Below, piece by piece: positions 1 to 5,732 of a DNA stretch of 8,298 bases (the first letter of the stretch is position 1; every line of letters begins with the position of its first letter). Both the position numbers and the translations under genes were made by a program. Under the pieces are notes generated by a model. The model searched no databases. It saw only the letters and a list, made by a program, of their open reading frames with translations, and was not told the DNA's origin. The stretch comes from Candidatus Nomurabacteria bacterium (lineage in GTDB: Bacteria; Patescibacteriota; Minisyncoccia; Phycocordibacterales; UBA9973), in assembly GCA_026395935.1 (NCBI GenBank), contig JAPLXT010000106.1:1-8298 (forward strand), read 5' to 3'.

Positions 1-1
1 G

Positions 2-2506
2 AGACTCTGGGCAGACGGCAGTATTAGATTTCAAACAGCACCTTCTGGAACTGCTGGCTCGGCTCTTGATGGAACAGCATTTGATACTACGGGTGTGAAA
101 ATGGTAATTAAAAACGACGGCAACGTCGGCATCGGGACGACTAATCCGAGTGATAAACTGGATGTATGGGATGGGAACTTACTATTAAACAAAACAGGGC
201 TGGCTCATGGGATGACTTCCCTGGGGGTAACTACTTTAGGAGGAAGATTATCTATTAATGATATTCATGGTGGAGCGGTATTAAGTGGTTTTACTGACGC
301 TACTTCTGTCAATAGTGCTGTTTCTACTTTTGCTGTTTTAGGTTCGGCTTCACCAACGTATTCAGCCATCCAGGATTTTGTAGGGAAAAAGAATGCTGCA
401 ACATGGCAGGCATTGGCTTCTAATGAAATAGCATATAAACTTACAAATTTTTCTACTGACTTAGTCACGGTATTAGGAAGCGGCAACGTCGGCATCGGGA
501 CAACGGCACCTGAGGCAAAGATGGATATTATTGGAGCACAACAAGGGACAGTAACCACTCTGGGTTCTGAAGTGCCTGGTTTAATTATTCAACAAAGATT
601 AACTAATGATGCAAATGGAGACAAGGGTCCAATGTTGGAATTTAGAGCAACCAATGCATCTGATGCATGGACGCAAGCAGCTATTACTGGTGTTGCTTCT
701 GGTACTTATGCTGGGCAGTTAGCTTTTTTCACGCAACCTGGTGGAACAACTGACCCAACAGGTAGACGGTCTAAGGGTGCATCTTTGGTAGAGGCTATGA
801 GGATAATAGAAAACGGCAACGTCGGCATCGGGACGACGAATCCGGGAAGCACTTTGAGTGTTGGTGGAACTACCGCCATCAATTGGACGAACGGAACAGG
901 GTTGGTGACAGTTGGCAATTTAGGTACAGGCGGATCACTTTTTGTAAATACAGCTGGATACAATAACGGCAATTCCTCCGGGTTGGGAATCGACGGCACT
1001 TTTGCAGGTGGAATAGGTGGAACTTCGACGGTTAATCTGAAGGCTTACGGTGTTAACTCAGCCGGTGGGTATAATTCTGCTTTGACTTTTTCTACAACAA
1101 AGAATACAACTCTTTCTGAATGGATGAGAATAGATCAAAATGGCAACGTCGGCATCGGGACGACGGGACCATCTGCTTTATTACATTTAAGTAAAAATCC
1201 AGGCGCAAACACAGTTGTTGAATTGTTACGATTAGACACGAGTTTATTTGGTGATTATGAAGGGAGTGGTGGAAAGATAGTATTTAGAGATATTGGTGTA
1301 TATGCGGACACTGCAACAATAGAAGCAAAACGTATTGCTGGTAGTGGAGAAAGTATTTTAAGTTTTAGACTTCGTAATGCAGCTACTGCGCAAATGATAA
1401 TCGCAAATACTGGCGTCGTTTCAATCGCTAACCTCGTCTCCTGCGGAGGTATTCAAACAAATGGCAGTGGTACCATGAGTTGTACCTCCGATGCACGTCT
1501 AAAGGATATAAAAGGAAACTTCACACCAGGCCTAGATGCTATAATGCAAATCAATCCACAGACATACTCTTGGAAAACAGATTCCGGATTATATGATGGA
1601 GGTATAGACTACTCTGGATTCATCGCTCAAAATGTTGAAACTGCAATTCCAGAAGCTGTAAACATTAACCCTTCCGGTAACAGACAAGTAAATACTACAA
1701 CAATCCTTGCTGCATCTATTAATGCTATCAAAGAAATGAATTTGAAATTAGAAGACCTCTCTTCTCTCGATACTACAAAAGCAACTTCGCTCGGAAGCTT
1801 GATTACTAGATTCTTGGCCGATATGGGGAACAATGTTACGGATTTGTATGCAAGTGTGATACATAGTGATAAGGTTGTAACGAAAGAAATAGAAATGAAG
1901 GATAGTGCGACAGGGGAGGATTACTGTGTAGTCATAACAAATGGAGAATTTAATAAAAAGAAAGGCAAATGTGGCGCGGAAGTTGTGGACGAGACTCCTC
2001 CTCTTACCGACGCAGAAATAGAAGCTGCTAGAGTAGCAGAAATAAATAATAACTTAGCAACAGCCAAAACAACTGCAAATGATAAAGTAGAAGCTGACTA
2101 TACAGGGGCAAGTTGGTTATTATTCACTCCTGCAAGAACGTTAGCACTAGCACTCCCAGAAGTAGTAGAATCAACCCCCGCACAGACCGGAGCAGAACTA
2201 GAAGCGAACAAAACAGCTAAGACGACAGCACTAAACAATGCAATGACATTGTTAGAATTGTTAAGTAATCAATCTTCTGATATAACCGCTCTAACAGAGG
2301 CTAAAGGTATCGCTCAAGGACTTATAAACGACAGTGCTGCAGAATCAGCTAACGTAGGGGATCATGTAGAAGGCTCTCTCGCTACTCTTATAGCTGCAAA
2401 TAATCTTGCTACAGGAACTATTGCAGATACTCAAACTGTAATCGACGACCAAGTTTCAGCTCTAAATACCGCTATTACTACCTATAATGCAGCAATAGTT
2501 CAGTAA
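2..2506 (+). CDS. Large fibre-like surface protein with S74 chaperone domain (5' end missing)
   Basis: The frame is open from base 2 to the TAA at 2504-2506, so the true start lies outside the window. Residue numbers here count from the ATG at 95, which is internal. Four GNVGIGTT motifs (near residues 9, 130, 241 and 350) end segments of about 110-120 residues, as in phage tail-fibre-like and CPR surface proteins; NTGVVSIA near 438 is a worn fifth copy. Residues about 463-555 form a Peptidase_S74 (endosialidase chaperone) domain: SDARLKD at 465-471, then Y-x-W and GFIAQNVETAIPEAV. In this family the domain trimerises the fibre and cuts itself off just before the Ser. A short CPR-type segment (DYCVVITNGEF, KGKCG) follows. 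Residues about 633-803 are Ala/Thr-rich and resemble two FIVAR repeats (ADYTGASW; GDHVEGSLATLIAANNLA). No LPXTG motif or C-terminal membrane anchor is visible. Ligand and exact role are unknown. Confidence 0.85.
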   Translation, partial: RLWADGSIRFQTAPSGTAGSALDGTAFDTTGVKMVIKNDGNVGIGTTNPSDKLDVWDGNLLLNKTGLAHGMTSLGVTTLGGRLSINDIHGGAVLSGFTDATSVNSAVSTFAVLGSASPTYSAIQDFVGKKNAATWQALASNEIAYKLTNFSTDLVTVLGSGNVGIGTTAPEAKMDIIGAQQGTVTTLGSEVPGLIIQQRLTNDANGDKGPMLEFRATNASDAWTQAAITGVASGTYAGQLAFFTQPGGTTDPTGRRSKGASLVEAMRIIENGNVGIGTTNPGSTLSVGGTTAINWTNGTGLVTVGNLGTGGSLFVNTAGYNNGNSSGLGIDGTFAGGIGGTSTVNLKAYGVNSAGGYNSALTFSTTKNTTLSEWMRIDQNGNVGIGTTGPSALLHLSKNPGANTVVELLRLDTSLFGDYEGSGGKIVFRDIGVYADTATIEAKRIAGSGESILSFRLRNAATAQMIIANTGVVSIANLVSCGGIQTNGSGTMSCTSDARLKDIKGNFTPGLDAIMQINPQTYSWKTDSGLYDGGIDYSGFIAQNVETAIPEAVNINPSGNRQVNTTTILAASINAIKEMNLKLEDLSSLDTTKATSLGSLITRFLADMGNNVTDLYASVIHSDKVVTKEIEMKDSATGEDYCVVITNGEFNKKKGKCGAEVVDETPPLTDAEIEAARVAEINNNLATAKTTANDKVEADYTGASWLLFTPARTLALALPEVVESTPAQTGAELEANKTAKTTALNNAMTLLELLSNQSSDITALTEAKGIAQGLINDSAAESANVGDHVEGSLATLIAANNLATGTIADTQTVIDDQVSALNTAITTYNAAIVQ
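119..141 (+). repeat. GNVGIGTT repeat core, copy 1
   Basis: This is the first of four 23-base copies within the surface-protein gene. It begins ggcaacgtcggcatcggga and encodes GNVGIGTT. The copies differ only at base 21 (g or a), although the flanking sequences are diverged and AT-richer. Similarity to copy 3 continues downstream into an AATCCG motif. Confidence 0.9.
482..504 (+). repeat. GNVGIGTT repeat core, copy 2
   Basis: Second copy, in the same reading frame and 363 bases after copy 1. It is the only one with a at base 21 (gggacaac rather than gggacgac), a silent third-position difference. Confidence 0.9.
815..837 (+). repeat. GNVGIGTT repeat core, copy 3
   Basis: Third copy, 333 bases after copy 2 and in frame. 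It is preceded by codons for AMRIIEN, the short strand that typically leads into this motif, and followed by NPGSTLSV. Confidence 0.9.
1142..1164 (+). repeat. GNVGIGTT repeat core, copy 4
   Basis: Fourth copy, 327 bases after copy 3 and in frame, preceded by codons for EWMRIDQN. It is the last full copy before the S74 domain; only a degenerate version (NTGVVSIA, about 1406-1429) follows. Confidence 0.9.
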
Positions 2507-2516
2507 CTCAGGGTTA

Positions 2517-2578
2517 GAACCCCTCCCCTCCTTTTCAAGGAGGGGAATGAGGGGAGGTTCTTAATTAATTAGGAACCT
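2517..2578. repeat. Overlapping inverted repeats downstream of the surface-protein gene
   Basis: This stretch can fold in mutually exclusive ways. One perfect hairpin pairs cccctcctt (2525-2533) with aaggagggg (2537-2545). A larger hairpin pairs gaac and ctcccctc (2517-2520, 2523-2530) with gaggggag and gttc (2549-2560). A third pairs aggttc (2555-2560) with gaacct (2573-2578) around a TAATTAATTA centre. It lies 10 bases after a stop codon and may help end transcription, but no good T-tract follows. It resembles the CCCCTCC-type intergenic repeats common in CPR genomes. Confidence 0.7.
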
Positions 2579-2586
2579 CTCTCCAA

Positions 2587-2609
2587 CTCTCTCCTTAGTA
2601 AGGAGAGAG
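2587..2609. repeat. Perfect inverted repeat, ctctctcctt stem
   Basis: The bases ctctctcctt (2587-2596) pair with aaggagagag (2600-2609) across a three-base AGT loop. It lies directly after the preceding inverted-repeat cluster and is not followed by a T-tract. It is probably another dispersed intergenic palindrome or part of a compound 3' end for the surface-protein mRNA. Confidence 0.7.
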
Positions 2610-2636
2610 GGAAATCAAATACTATTCAAATACGAA

Positions 2637-2661
2637 AGCACCGCGACGTAGTCGCGGTGCT
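2637..2661. repeat. 25-base GC-rich hairpin, copy 1
   Basis: A perfect 11-bp stem, AGCACCGCGAC / GTCGCGGTGCT, closes on a GTA loop. The identical 25 bases recur at 3551-3575, so one copy lies on each side of the Bro-N gene. The word gaaatcaaat occurs just upstream of both copies (2611-2620 and 3541-3550). It could terminate transcription from the surface-protein gene, but the following bases (aatgggg) lack a T-tract, so terminator function is uncertain. Confidence 0.8.
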
Positions 2662-2668
2662 AATGGGG

Positions 2669-2697
2669 TTGTATGATGATAATTAATTTGAGATAAT
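2669..2697 (+). promoter_or_regulatory. Promoter of the Bro-N/DinD-like gene
   Basis: A -35-like TTGTAT (2669-2674) is separated by 17 bases from a -10-like GATAAT (2692-2697). A TG at 2689-2690 makes it an extended -10. Six bases separate the -10 from the ATG at 2704, so the predicted transcription start falls on that ATG and the mRNA would be leaderless. Confidence 0.55.
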
Positions 2698-2703
2698 ATG
2701 AAT

Positions 2704-3537
2704 ATGAAAAAAACAACTAAAATAGCAATTTTTGAAAATAAAGAAATTCGTCGGCATTGGGATGATATTAAGGAAGAATGGTATTTCTCAGTTGTGGATA
2801 TTATTGAAGTATTAGCAGGGACTGATAGGCCTCGTAAGTATTGGGATGATTTAAAAAGGAAGCTTATACAAGAAGGAAGTCAGTTGTCCGATAAAATCGG
2901 ACAACTGAAAATGATAGCATCTGATGGTAAATATTATCTTACAGATGTATTAGATACAGAGAATATACTTCGTCTTATTCAATCTATCCCTTCTCCTAAG
3001 GCTGAGCCATTTAAGCTTTGGCTTGCACGCGTAGGATATGAAAGACTGGAAGAGACAGCTGACCCAGAAATTGGTATACATCGGGCACTTAAAACATATT
3101 TGAAAAAGGGATACAGTCAGAGTTGGATAAATCAGAGATTAAAGAGTATAGAAATACGTAACTTACTAACAGACGAATGGGAGAATCGTGGAGTTAAAGA
3201 GGGTATAGGGTTTGCTATATTAACGGATGAAATCACACAAGCATGGACAGGACTCACAACTAAACAGTATAAAAATCTTAAAGGTTTAAAGAAAGAAAGT
3301 CTCAGAGATAATATGACTAATCTTGAACTAGTTCTTAATATGCTGGCTGAAACCGCTACAACAGAGATACATAAGAAGGATGATTCACAGGGTATTTCTA
3401 AGTTGAAATCTGATGCTCACGTAGGAGGGAATATCGCTGGCGGAGCAAGGAAGAAATTAGAGAAACGACTAGGCAAATCAATAATTACAAGTCAAAGATT
3501 TTTGAAAAATAAAGAAGAGAAAAAGAGATTAAAGTAA
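2704..3537 (+). CDS. Bro-N / DinD-like phage antirepressor-family protein
   Basis: The 277-residue product starts MKKTTKIAIFENKEIRRHWD. The N-terminal ~100 residues match the Bro-N type (WYFSVVDIIEVL, RKYWDDLKRKL, then LIQSIPSPKAEPFKLWLA), a predicted DNA-binding domain of phage antirepressors and virus BRO proteins. The rest resembles DinD (DNA-damage-inducible protein D): DNMTNLELVLNMLAE, ATTEIHKKDDSQG and AHVGGNIAGGARKKLEKRLG. Family knowledge suggests a cytoplasmic regulator linked to phages or DNA damage; the target is unknown. I chose the ATG at 2704 because the extended -10 sits six bases upstream and no ribosome-binding site is visible; the ATG at 2698 would add only MN. The gene stands alone between two identical hairpins, which suggests insertion as a unit. 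Family call is firm, function is not. Confidence 0.85.
   Translation: MKKTTKIAIFENKEIRRHWDDIKEEWYFSVVDIIEVLAGTDRPRKYWDDLKRKLIQEGSQLSDKIGQLKMIASDGKYYLTDVLDTENILRLIQSIPSPKAEPFKLWLARVGYERLEETADPEIGIHRALKTYLKKGYSQSWINQRLKSIEIRNLLTDEWENRGVKEGIGFAILTDEITQAWTGLTTKQYKNLKGLKKESLRDNMTNLELVLNMLAETATTEIHKKDDSQGISKLKSDAHVGGNIAGGARKKLEKRLGKSIITSQRFLKNKEEKKRLK
2881..2907. repeat. Perfect 12-bp inverted repeat inside the Bro-N gene
   Basis: CAGTTGTCCGAT (2881-2892) and ATCGGACAACTG (2896-2907) are exact reverse complements around an AAA loop. In frame the 27 bases encode QLSDKIGQL, a segment I recall as typical of this protein family. It could be an mRNA hairpin, an operator, or a side effect of coding. Confidence 0.85.
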
Positions 3538-3550
3538 TACGAAATCAAAT

Positions 3551-3575
3551 AGCACCGCGACGTAGTCGCGGTGCT
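3551..3575. terminator. 25-base GC-rich hairpin, copy 2; likely bidirectional terminator
   Basis: This is identical to the hairpin at 2637-2661: an 11-bp stem AGCACCGCGAC with a GTA loop. It lies between two convergent genes, 13 bases after the Bro-N stop and 69 bases past the end of rplT, so it could end transcripts from both sides. The downstream sequences are only mildly T-rich (attagattagtatttg on plus, atttgatttcg on minus), so a classical intrinsic terminator is not certain. Confidence 0.55.
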
Positions 3576-3606
3576 ATTAGATTAGTATTTGTATTCCTGA
3601 ATTCTT

Positions 3607-3626
3607 CCTGCCCTGCGAAGGGGAGG
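3607..3626. repeat. Imperfect hairpin with GCGA loop, intergenic repeat remnant
   Basis: The bases cctgccct (3607-3614) pair with aggggagg (3619-3626), with one G-G mismatch, around a GCGA tetraloop. Together with the following aaaggcggaggggtc it looks like a dispersed GC-rich intergenic repeat fragment. It lies just beyond the rplT stop codon on the minus strand and may help shape that 3' end. Confidence 0.45.
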
Positions 3627-3644
3627 TGCCAAAGGCGGAGGGGT

Positions 3645-3986
3645 CTATATGCTCTTCACTATTCTTGCGAAAGTTTCAGGATTATTCTGTGCTATATCTG
3701 AAAGTATTTTGCGGTCTATATCAATCTTTTTCTTCTTAAGTCCGTCGATGAATCTACTGTATGACATCTCAAAAGGTCTAATAGCGGCATTGATGCGGGT
3801 AGTCCAGAGGGATCTTGCATCTGCTTTCTTGTCTTTGCGGTGAGCGAAAGAGTAGGCACCGGCGTGGCGCAATGCATCCTTGGCTGCTGACTTCTTTGTA
3901 CTGCGACCGAAACGGAAGCCCTTTGTCTGGGCTAGGATATTCTTTCTGTGCTTATTCTTTATTGTTCCTCTTTTGACTCTTGTCAT
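3645..3986 (-). CDS. rplT: Large ribosomal subunit protein bL20
   Basis: This 113-residue basic protein is slightly shorter than the usual 115-120. It shows the L20 pattern throughout: MTRVKRG at the start, a basic N-terminal helix (KHRKNILAQTKGFRFGRSTKK) and the conserved block RSLWTTRINAAIR at 58-70. L20 binds 23S rRNA early in 50S assembly, and in bacteria studied it also represses its own operon at the RNA level. It is the last gene of infC-rpmI-rplT, starting 29 bases after the rpmI stop. It ends in TAG, unlike the TAA of its neighbours. No strong ribosome-binding site is visible before the ATG (acgaaaactat). Confidence 0.97.
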   Translation of the reverse strand: MTRVKRGTIKNKHRKNILAQTKGFRFGRSTKKSAAKDALRHAGAYSFAHRKDKKADARSLWTTRINAAIRPFEMSYSRFIDGLKKKKIDIDRKILSDIAQNNPETFARIVKSI

Positions 3987-4015
3987 ATAGTTTTCGTAAT
4001 TTTATTTATAATTAT

Positions 4016-4207
4016 TTATGCGTTTGCTAAATATGTCCTTCTATTCTTATTTGAAATTTTGAAATTGTTTGTCTTCTTCCCGGCAAGTTGCTTGGTACGT
4101 GATTGCTTGGCATTGAAATGATTGAACCCTGGTGCACGAGATAATATCTTACCATTCTTTGTAACCTTCAAACGCTTTGTTAATGATTTGTTTGTTTTTA
4201 TACTCAT
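4016..4207 (-). CDS. rpmI: Large ribosomal subunit protein bL35
   Basis: This is a 63-residue very basic protein of normal family length. It carries the bL35 signature: an N-terminal TNKSLTKRLKVTKNGKI stretch, a central HFNAKQSRTKQLAGKK and a basic C-terminus. L35 is a small structural protein of the 50S subunit. The gene begins with ATG only five bases after the infC stop and is followed by rplT, the canonical order. The purine-rich 3' end of infC (gagaaagaaaag) is the only candidate ribosome-binding region, so translational coupling to infC is likely. Confidence 0.95.
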   Translation of the reverse strand: MSIKTNKSLTKRLKVTKNGKILSRAPGFNHFNAKQSRTKQLAGKKTNNFKISNKNRRTYLANA

Positions 4208-4212
4208 AAATT

Positions 4213-4719
4213 TTACTTTTCTTTCTCAATTGTAATAGTTGGACCTTTAGGACCCTTTTTATAATCTTCTGCTATTTTATAATTCTCAGTTATAAGGTGA
4301 AGTACGCGATATATGCGCTCTTTTAGGAATGGTTCTGGCATATATTTGGAACGCCCTGGTAAGAATAGTTCTACTTTGATGCGGTTACCTTCTATGAGCC
4401 ATTCTGATGCTCTTCTGGCCTTAAGGGCAAGATCATTCTCCCCAGTACCTATCTTTATCTGAATAGTCTTGGTCTCTGTGGTCTTGGCTCCTGCTTTGGC
4501 CTTCTTTAGCTTCTTATTCTGTTCATATTGGTATTTACCAAAATCTGCTATTTTAACTATTGGCGGATTCACATTGGGAGAAACTTCTATCAAATCAAGG
4601 CCAAGTGCAGTTGCTTGTGCTAAAGCTTCTTTAATACTCAAAACGCCAAGATTAACTCCTTCGTTTGAGATTACGCGAACCTCACTAGCCCTTATTTGAT
4701 TGTTTATTCTTTCTCTCAA
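4213..4719 (-). CDS. infC: Translation initiation factor IF-3
   Basis: The 168-residue product has both IF-3 domains. The N-domain starts RINNQIRASEVRVI and contains DLIEVSPNVNPPIVKIADFGKYQYEQNKK (42-70). A basic Lys/Ala linker follows, then the C-domain (IQIKIGTGENDLALKARRASEWL, KVELFLPGRSK, GPKGPTITIEKEK). IF-3 binds the 30S subunit, keeps it free of 50S and rejects wrong start codons and initiator tRNAs. The frame has no ATG between its upstream stop (TAA at 4749-4747) and the first domain. I use the TTG at 4719; an ATT at 4743, preceded by AGGTAGG six bases upstream, is a serious alternative that would add eight residues. Non-AUG starts on infC are a known autoregulatory device in other bacteria. 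Confidence 0.95.
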   Translation of the reverse strand: MRERINNQIRASEVRVISNEGVNLGVLSIKEALAQATALGLDLIEVSPNVNPPIVKIADFGKYQYEQNKKLKKAKAGAKTTETKTIQIKIGTGENDLALKARRASEWLIEGNRIKVELFLPGRSKYMPEPFLKERIYRVLHLITENYKIAEDYKKGPKGPTITIEKEK

Positions 4720-4763
4720 TTTGGTTGCCGATAGAAATAAAATAGATTACCTACCTAAGCCGA

Positions 4764-4792
4764 ATATTAGCATATATATAAGTATAAGGCAA
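4764..4792 (-). promoter_or_regulatory. Promoter of the infC-rpmI-rplT operon
   Basis: On the minus strand TTGCCT (4792-4787) and TAATAT (4769-4764) are separated by exactly 17 bases, with TG one base before the -10. The predicted transcription start is near 4757. That gives a leader of about 14 bases to the ATT, or 38 bases to the TTG. The leader contains TTAGGTAGGTAA but no large structure. Confidence 0.65.
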
Positions 4793-4821
4793 GATAGAGG
4801 TAGGTCTTTAAAAACACTCCA

Positions 4822-4920
4822 TAAGAATATTCTCGGACTCACCACGCATAAAATCTTGCTAGATTTTTGCTCTGCTCGGCCCAGTCGGCCTGCGCAAGTG
4901 TTCCCTCGAGAACATTCTTA
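4822..4920. other. 99-base inverted-repeat element, candidate structured RNA or terminator
   Basis: The ends pair as a 14-bp stem (taagaatattctcg 4822-4835 with cgagaacattctta 4907-4920, 13 matches plus one mismatch that becomes a G-U pair when read on the minus strand). Inside, 4840-4848 can pair with 4891-4900 (one bulge, wobbles on the minus strand). Two small hairpins sit at the centre: aaaatct/agatttt (4850-4867, tgct loop) and ggcc/ggcc (4878-4890). A run of five T follows seven bases beyond the element on both strands. It starts about 15 bases after the HAD stop and lies upstream of the infC promoter, so it is not infC leader. It could be a 3'-end structure, an independent small RNA or a dispersed repeat. 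I recognise no known RNA family. Confidence 0.5.
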
Positions 4921-4935
4921 TTCCGCGTTTTTATA

Positions 4936-5694
4936 TTACTTTTTAAGTTCTATAATTTTCTGCATTAGGTTATCAGCTGGCAGGAACTTGCCTTCAAGGG
5001 GGATATAAAAGCTACCATTTACTCTACTTTTATCAGCAGATATTGGCATTCCACTTTCATTTAGCATTTCTTGGTCATTGTAGTTATCACCTATAGCCAT
5101 AATATTCTCTTTTTTAAGCTTAAAAATTTTCATAGCATGTTTAATACCGAGAGCTTTCGTTTGAGTTTTTTTAATTAAAACATCATAAGCTTCACCATTC
5201 CAAAGAGTCACAAGATTTTTGTCTTTCTTAACTACAGCTTCAATTTTTTTGTCTGGTTTTTTACAATGTATTGTTATGATAAACTCTTTTGGTTCAAATC
5301 CTTTTAAATTTTTACTTTTATTTGTAACTTTTTGTAGTTTTGGAAAAATATCTTTTGTGAGTTCAAAGCTATTAATATGCTGATAAATTTTCCCATTATG
5401 CCAAGTAGCACTTCCGCACTCGTAGGTGATACTAACAAAAGGTAATATTTCTCGAAACATTTCTTGGAGCATGTAAAGACCTCTTCCAGAACTAATATTT
5501 ATCAAATATCCCTTTTTATAAAGTTCTCTTATTTGTTCTATTTGCTTTTTAGCAATAACTTTTGTATTTAAAGTAGTAGTATGTCCTATTTGTTTTATCT
5601 TAGTGCCTCTAGGAACTAGAACTCCATCAACATCAAAAACAACCATTTTTATTTTTTCAAGATCCTTTTTTACCATTTGTGATAGTGGTTTCAT
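4936..5694 (-). CDS. HAD-superfamily phosphatase-like protein, HAD-IIB type
   Basis: The 252-residue cytoplasmic protein has all four HAD motifs: VVFDVDGVL with nucleophile Asp21 and acid/base Asp23; ISSGRG with Ser68/Ser69; a Lys in TKALGIKH (about 180); and IGDNYNDQEML with metal-binding Asp203 and Asp207. The stretch between motifs II and III (about 72-175) is long enough for a C2-type cap, with YECGSA resembling the ENGA motif of Cof/sucrose-phosphatase/phosphomannomutase-like HAD-IIB enzymes. KdsC-like proteins share the DVDGVL start but lack such a cap. A sugar phosphate is the likely substrate, as the gene lies 38 bases downstream of a phosphohexomutase on the same strand. The exact substrate cannot be read from the sequence. 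The gene is AT-rich and Lys-rich like the mutase. Confidence 0.85.
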   Translation of the reverse strand: MKPLSQMVKKDLEKIKMVVFDVDGVLVPRGTKIKQIGHTTTLNTKVIAKKQIEQIRELYKKGYLINISSGRGLYMLQEMFREILPFVSITYECGSATWHNGKIYQHINSFELTKDIFPKLQKVTNKSKNLKGFEPKEFIITIHCKKPDKKIEAVVKKDKNLVTLWNGEAYDVLIKKTQTKALGIKHAMKIFKLKKENIMAIGDNYNDQEMLNESGMPISADKSRVNGSFYIPLEGKFLPADNLMQKIIELKK

Positions 5695-5723
5695 AATTTT
5701 ATTTTGTATTAATTAATTGTCTA

Positions 5724-5732
5724 ATTATAACA
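5724..5732 (-). promoter_or_regulatory. Possible internal promoter for the HAD gene (extended -10)
   Basis: TGTTATAAT on the minus strand begins at the base after the mutase stop codon. Transcription from it would start near 5717, giving a leader of about 23 bases before the HAD ATG at 5694. No -35 is clear, and in this AT-rich stretch a chance match is possible. Read-through from the mutase promoter would also express the gene. Confidence 0.35.

Noticed and set aside
119..1164. Regularly repeated 23-base sequence suggestive of a CRISPR array
   Set aside because: The copies are over 300 bases apart, always in the same reading frame, and encode a known protein repeat. No cas genes are present.
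265..1833. Several minus-strand open frames of 68-97 codons
   Set aside because: They are antisense to the surface-protein gene and contain the antisense of its repeats; no family resemblance.
4749..4935. An L20-type leader or riboswitch controlling infC
   Set aside because: The good promoter at 4764-4792 lies downstream of the structured element, so the infC leader is short. The structure would be in the leader only if another promoter upstream were used.
4700..5008. Plus-strand open frame of 102 codons overlapping the infC start and the HAD gene 3' end
   Set aside because: It crosses the infC promoter and the inverted-repeat element, resembles no protein family and has no promoter or ribosome-binding site of its own.
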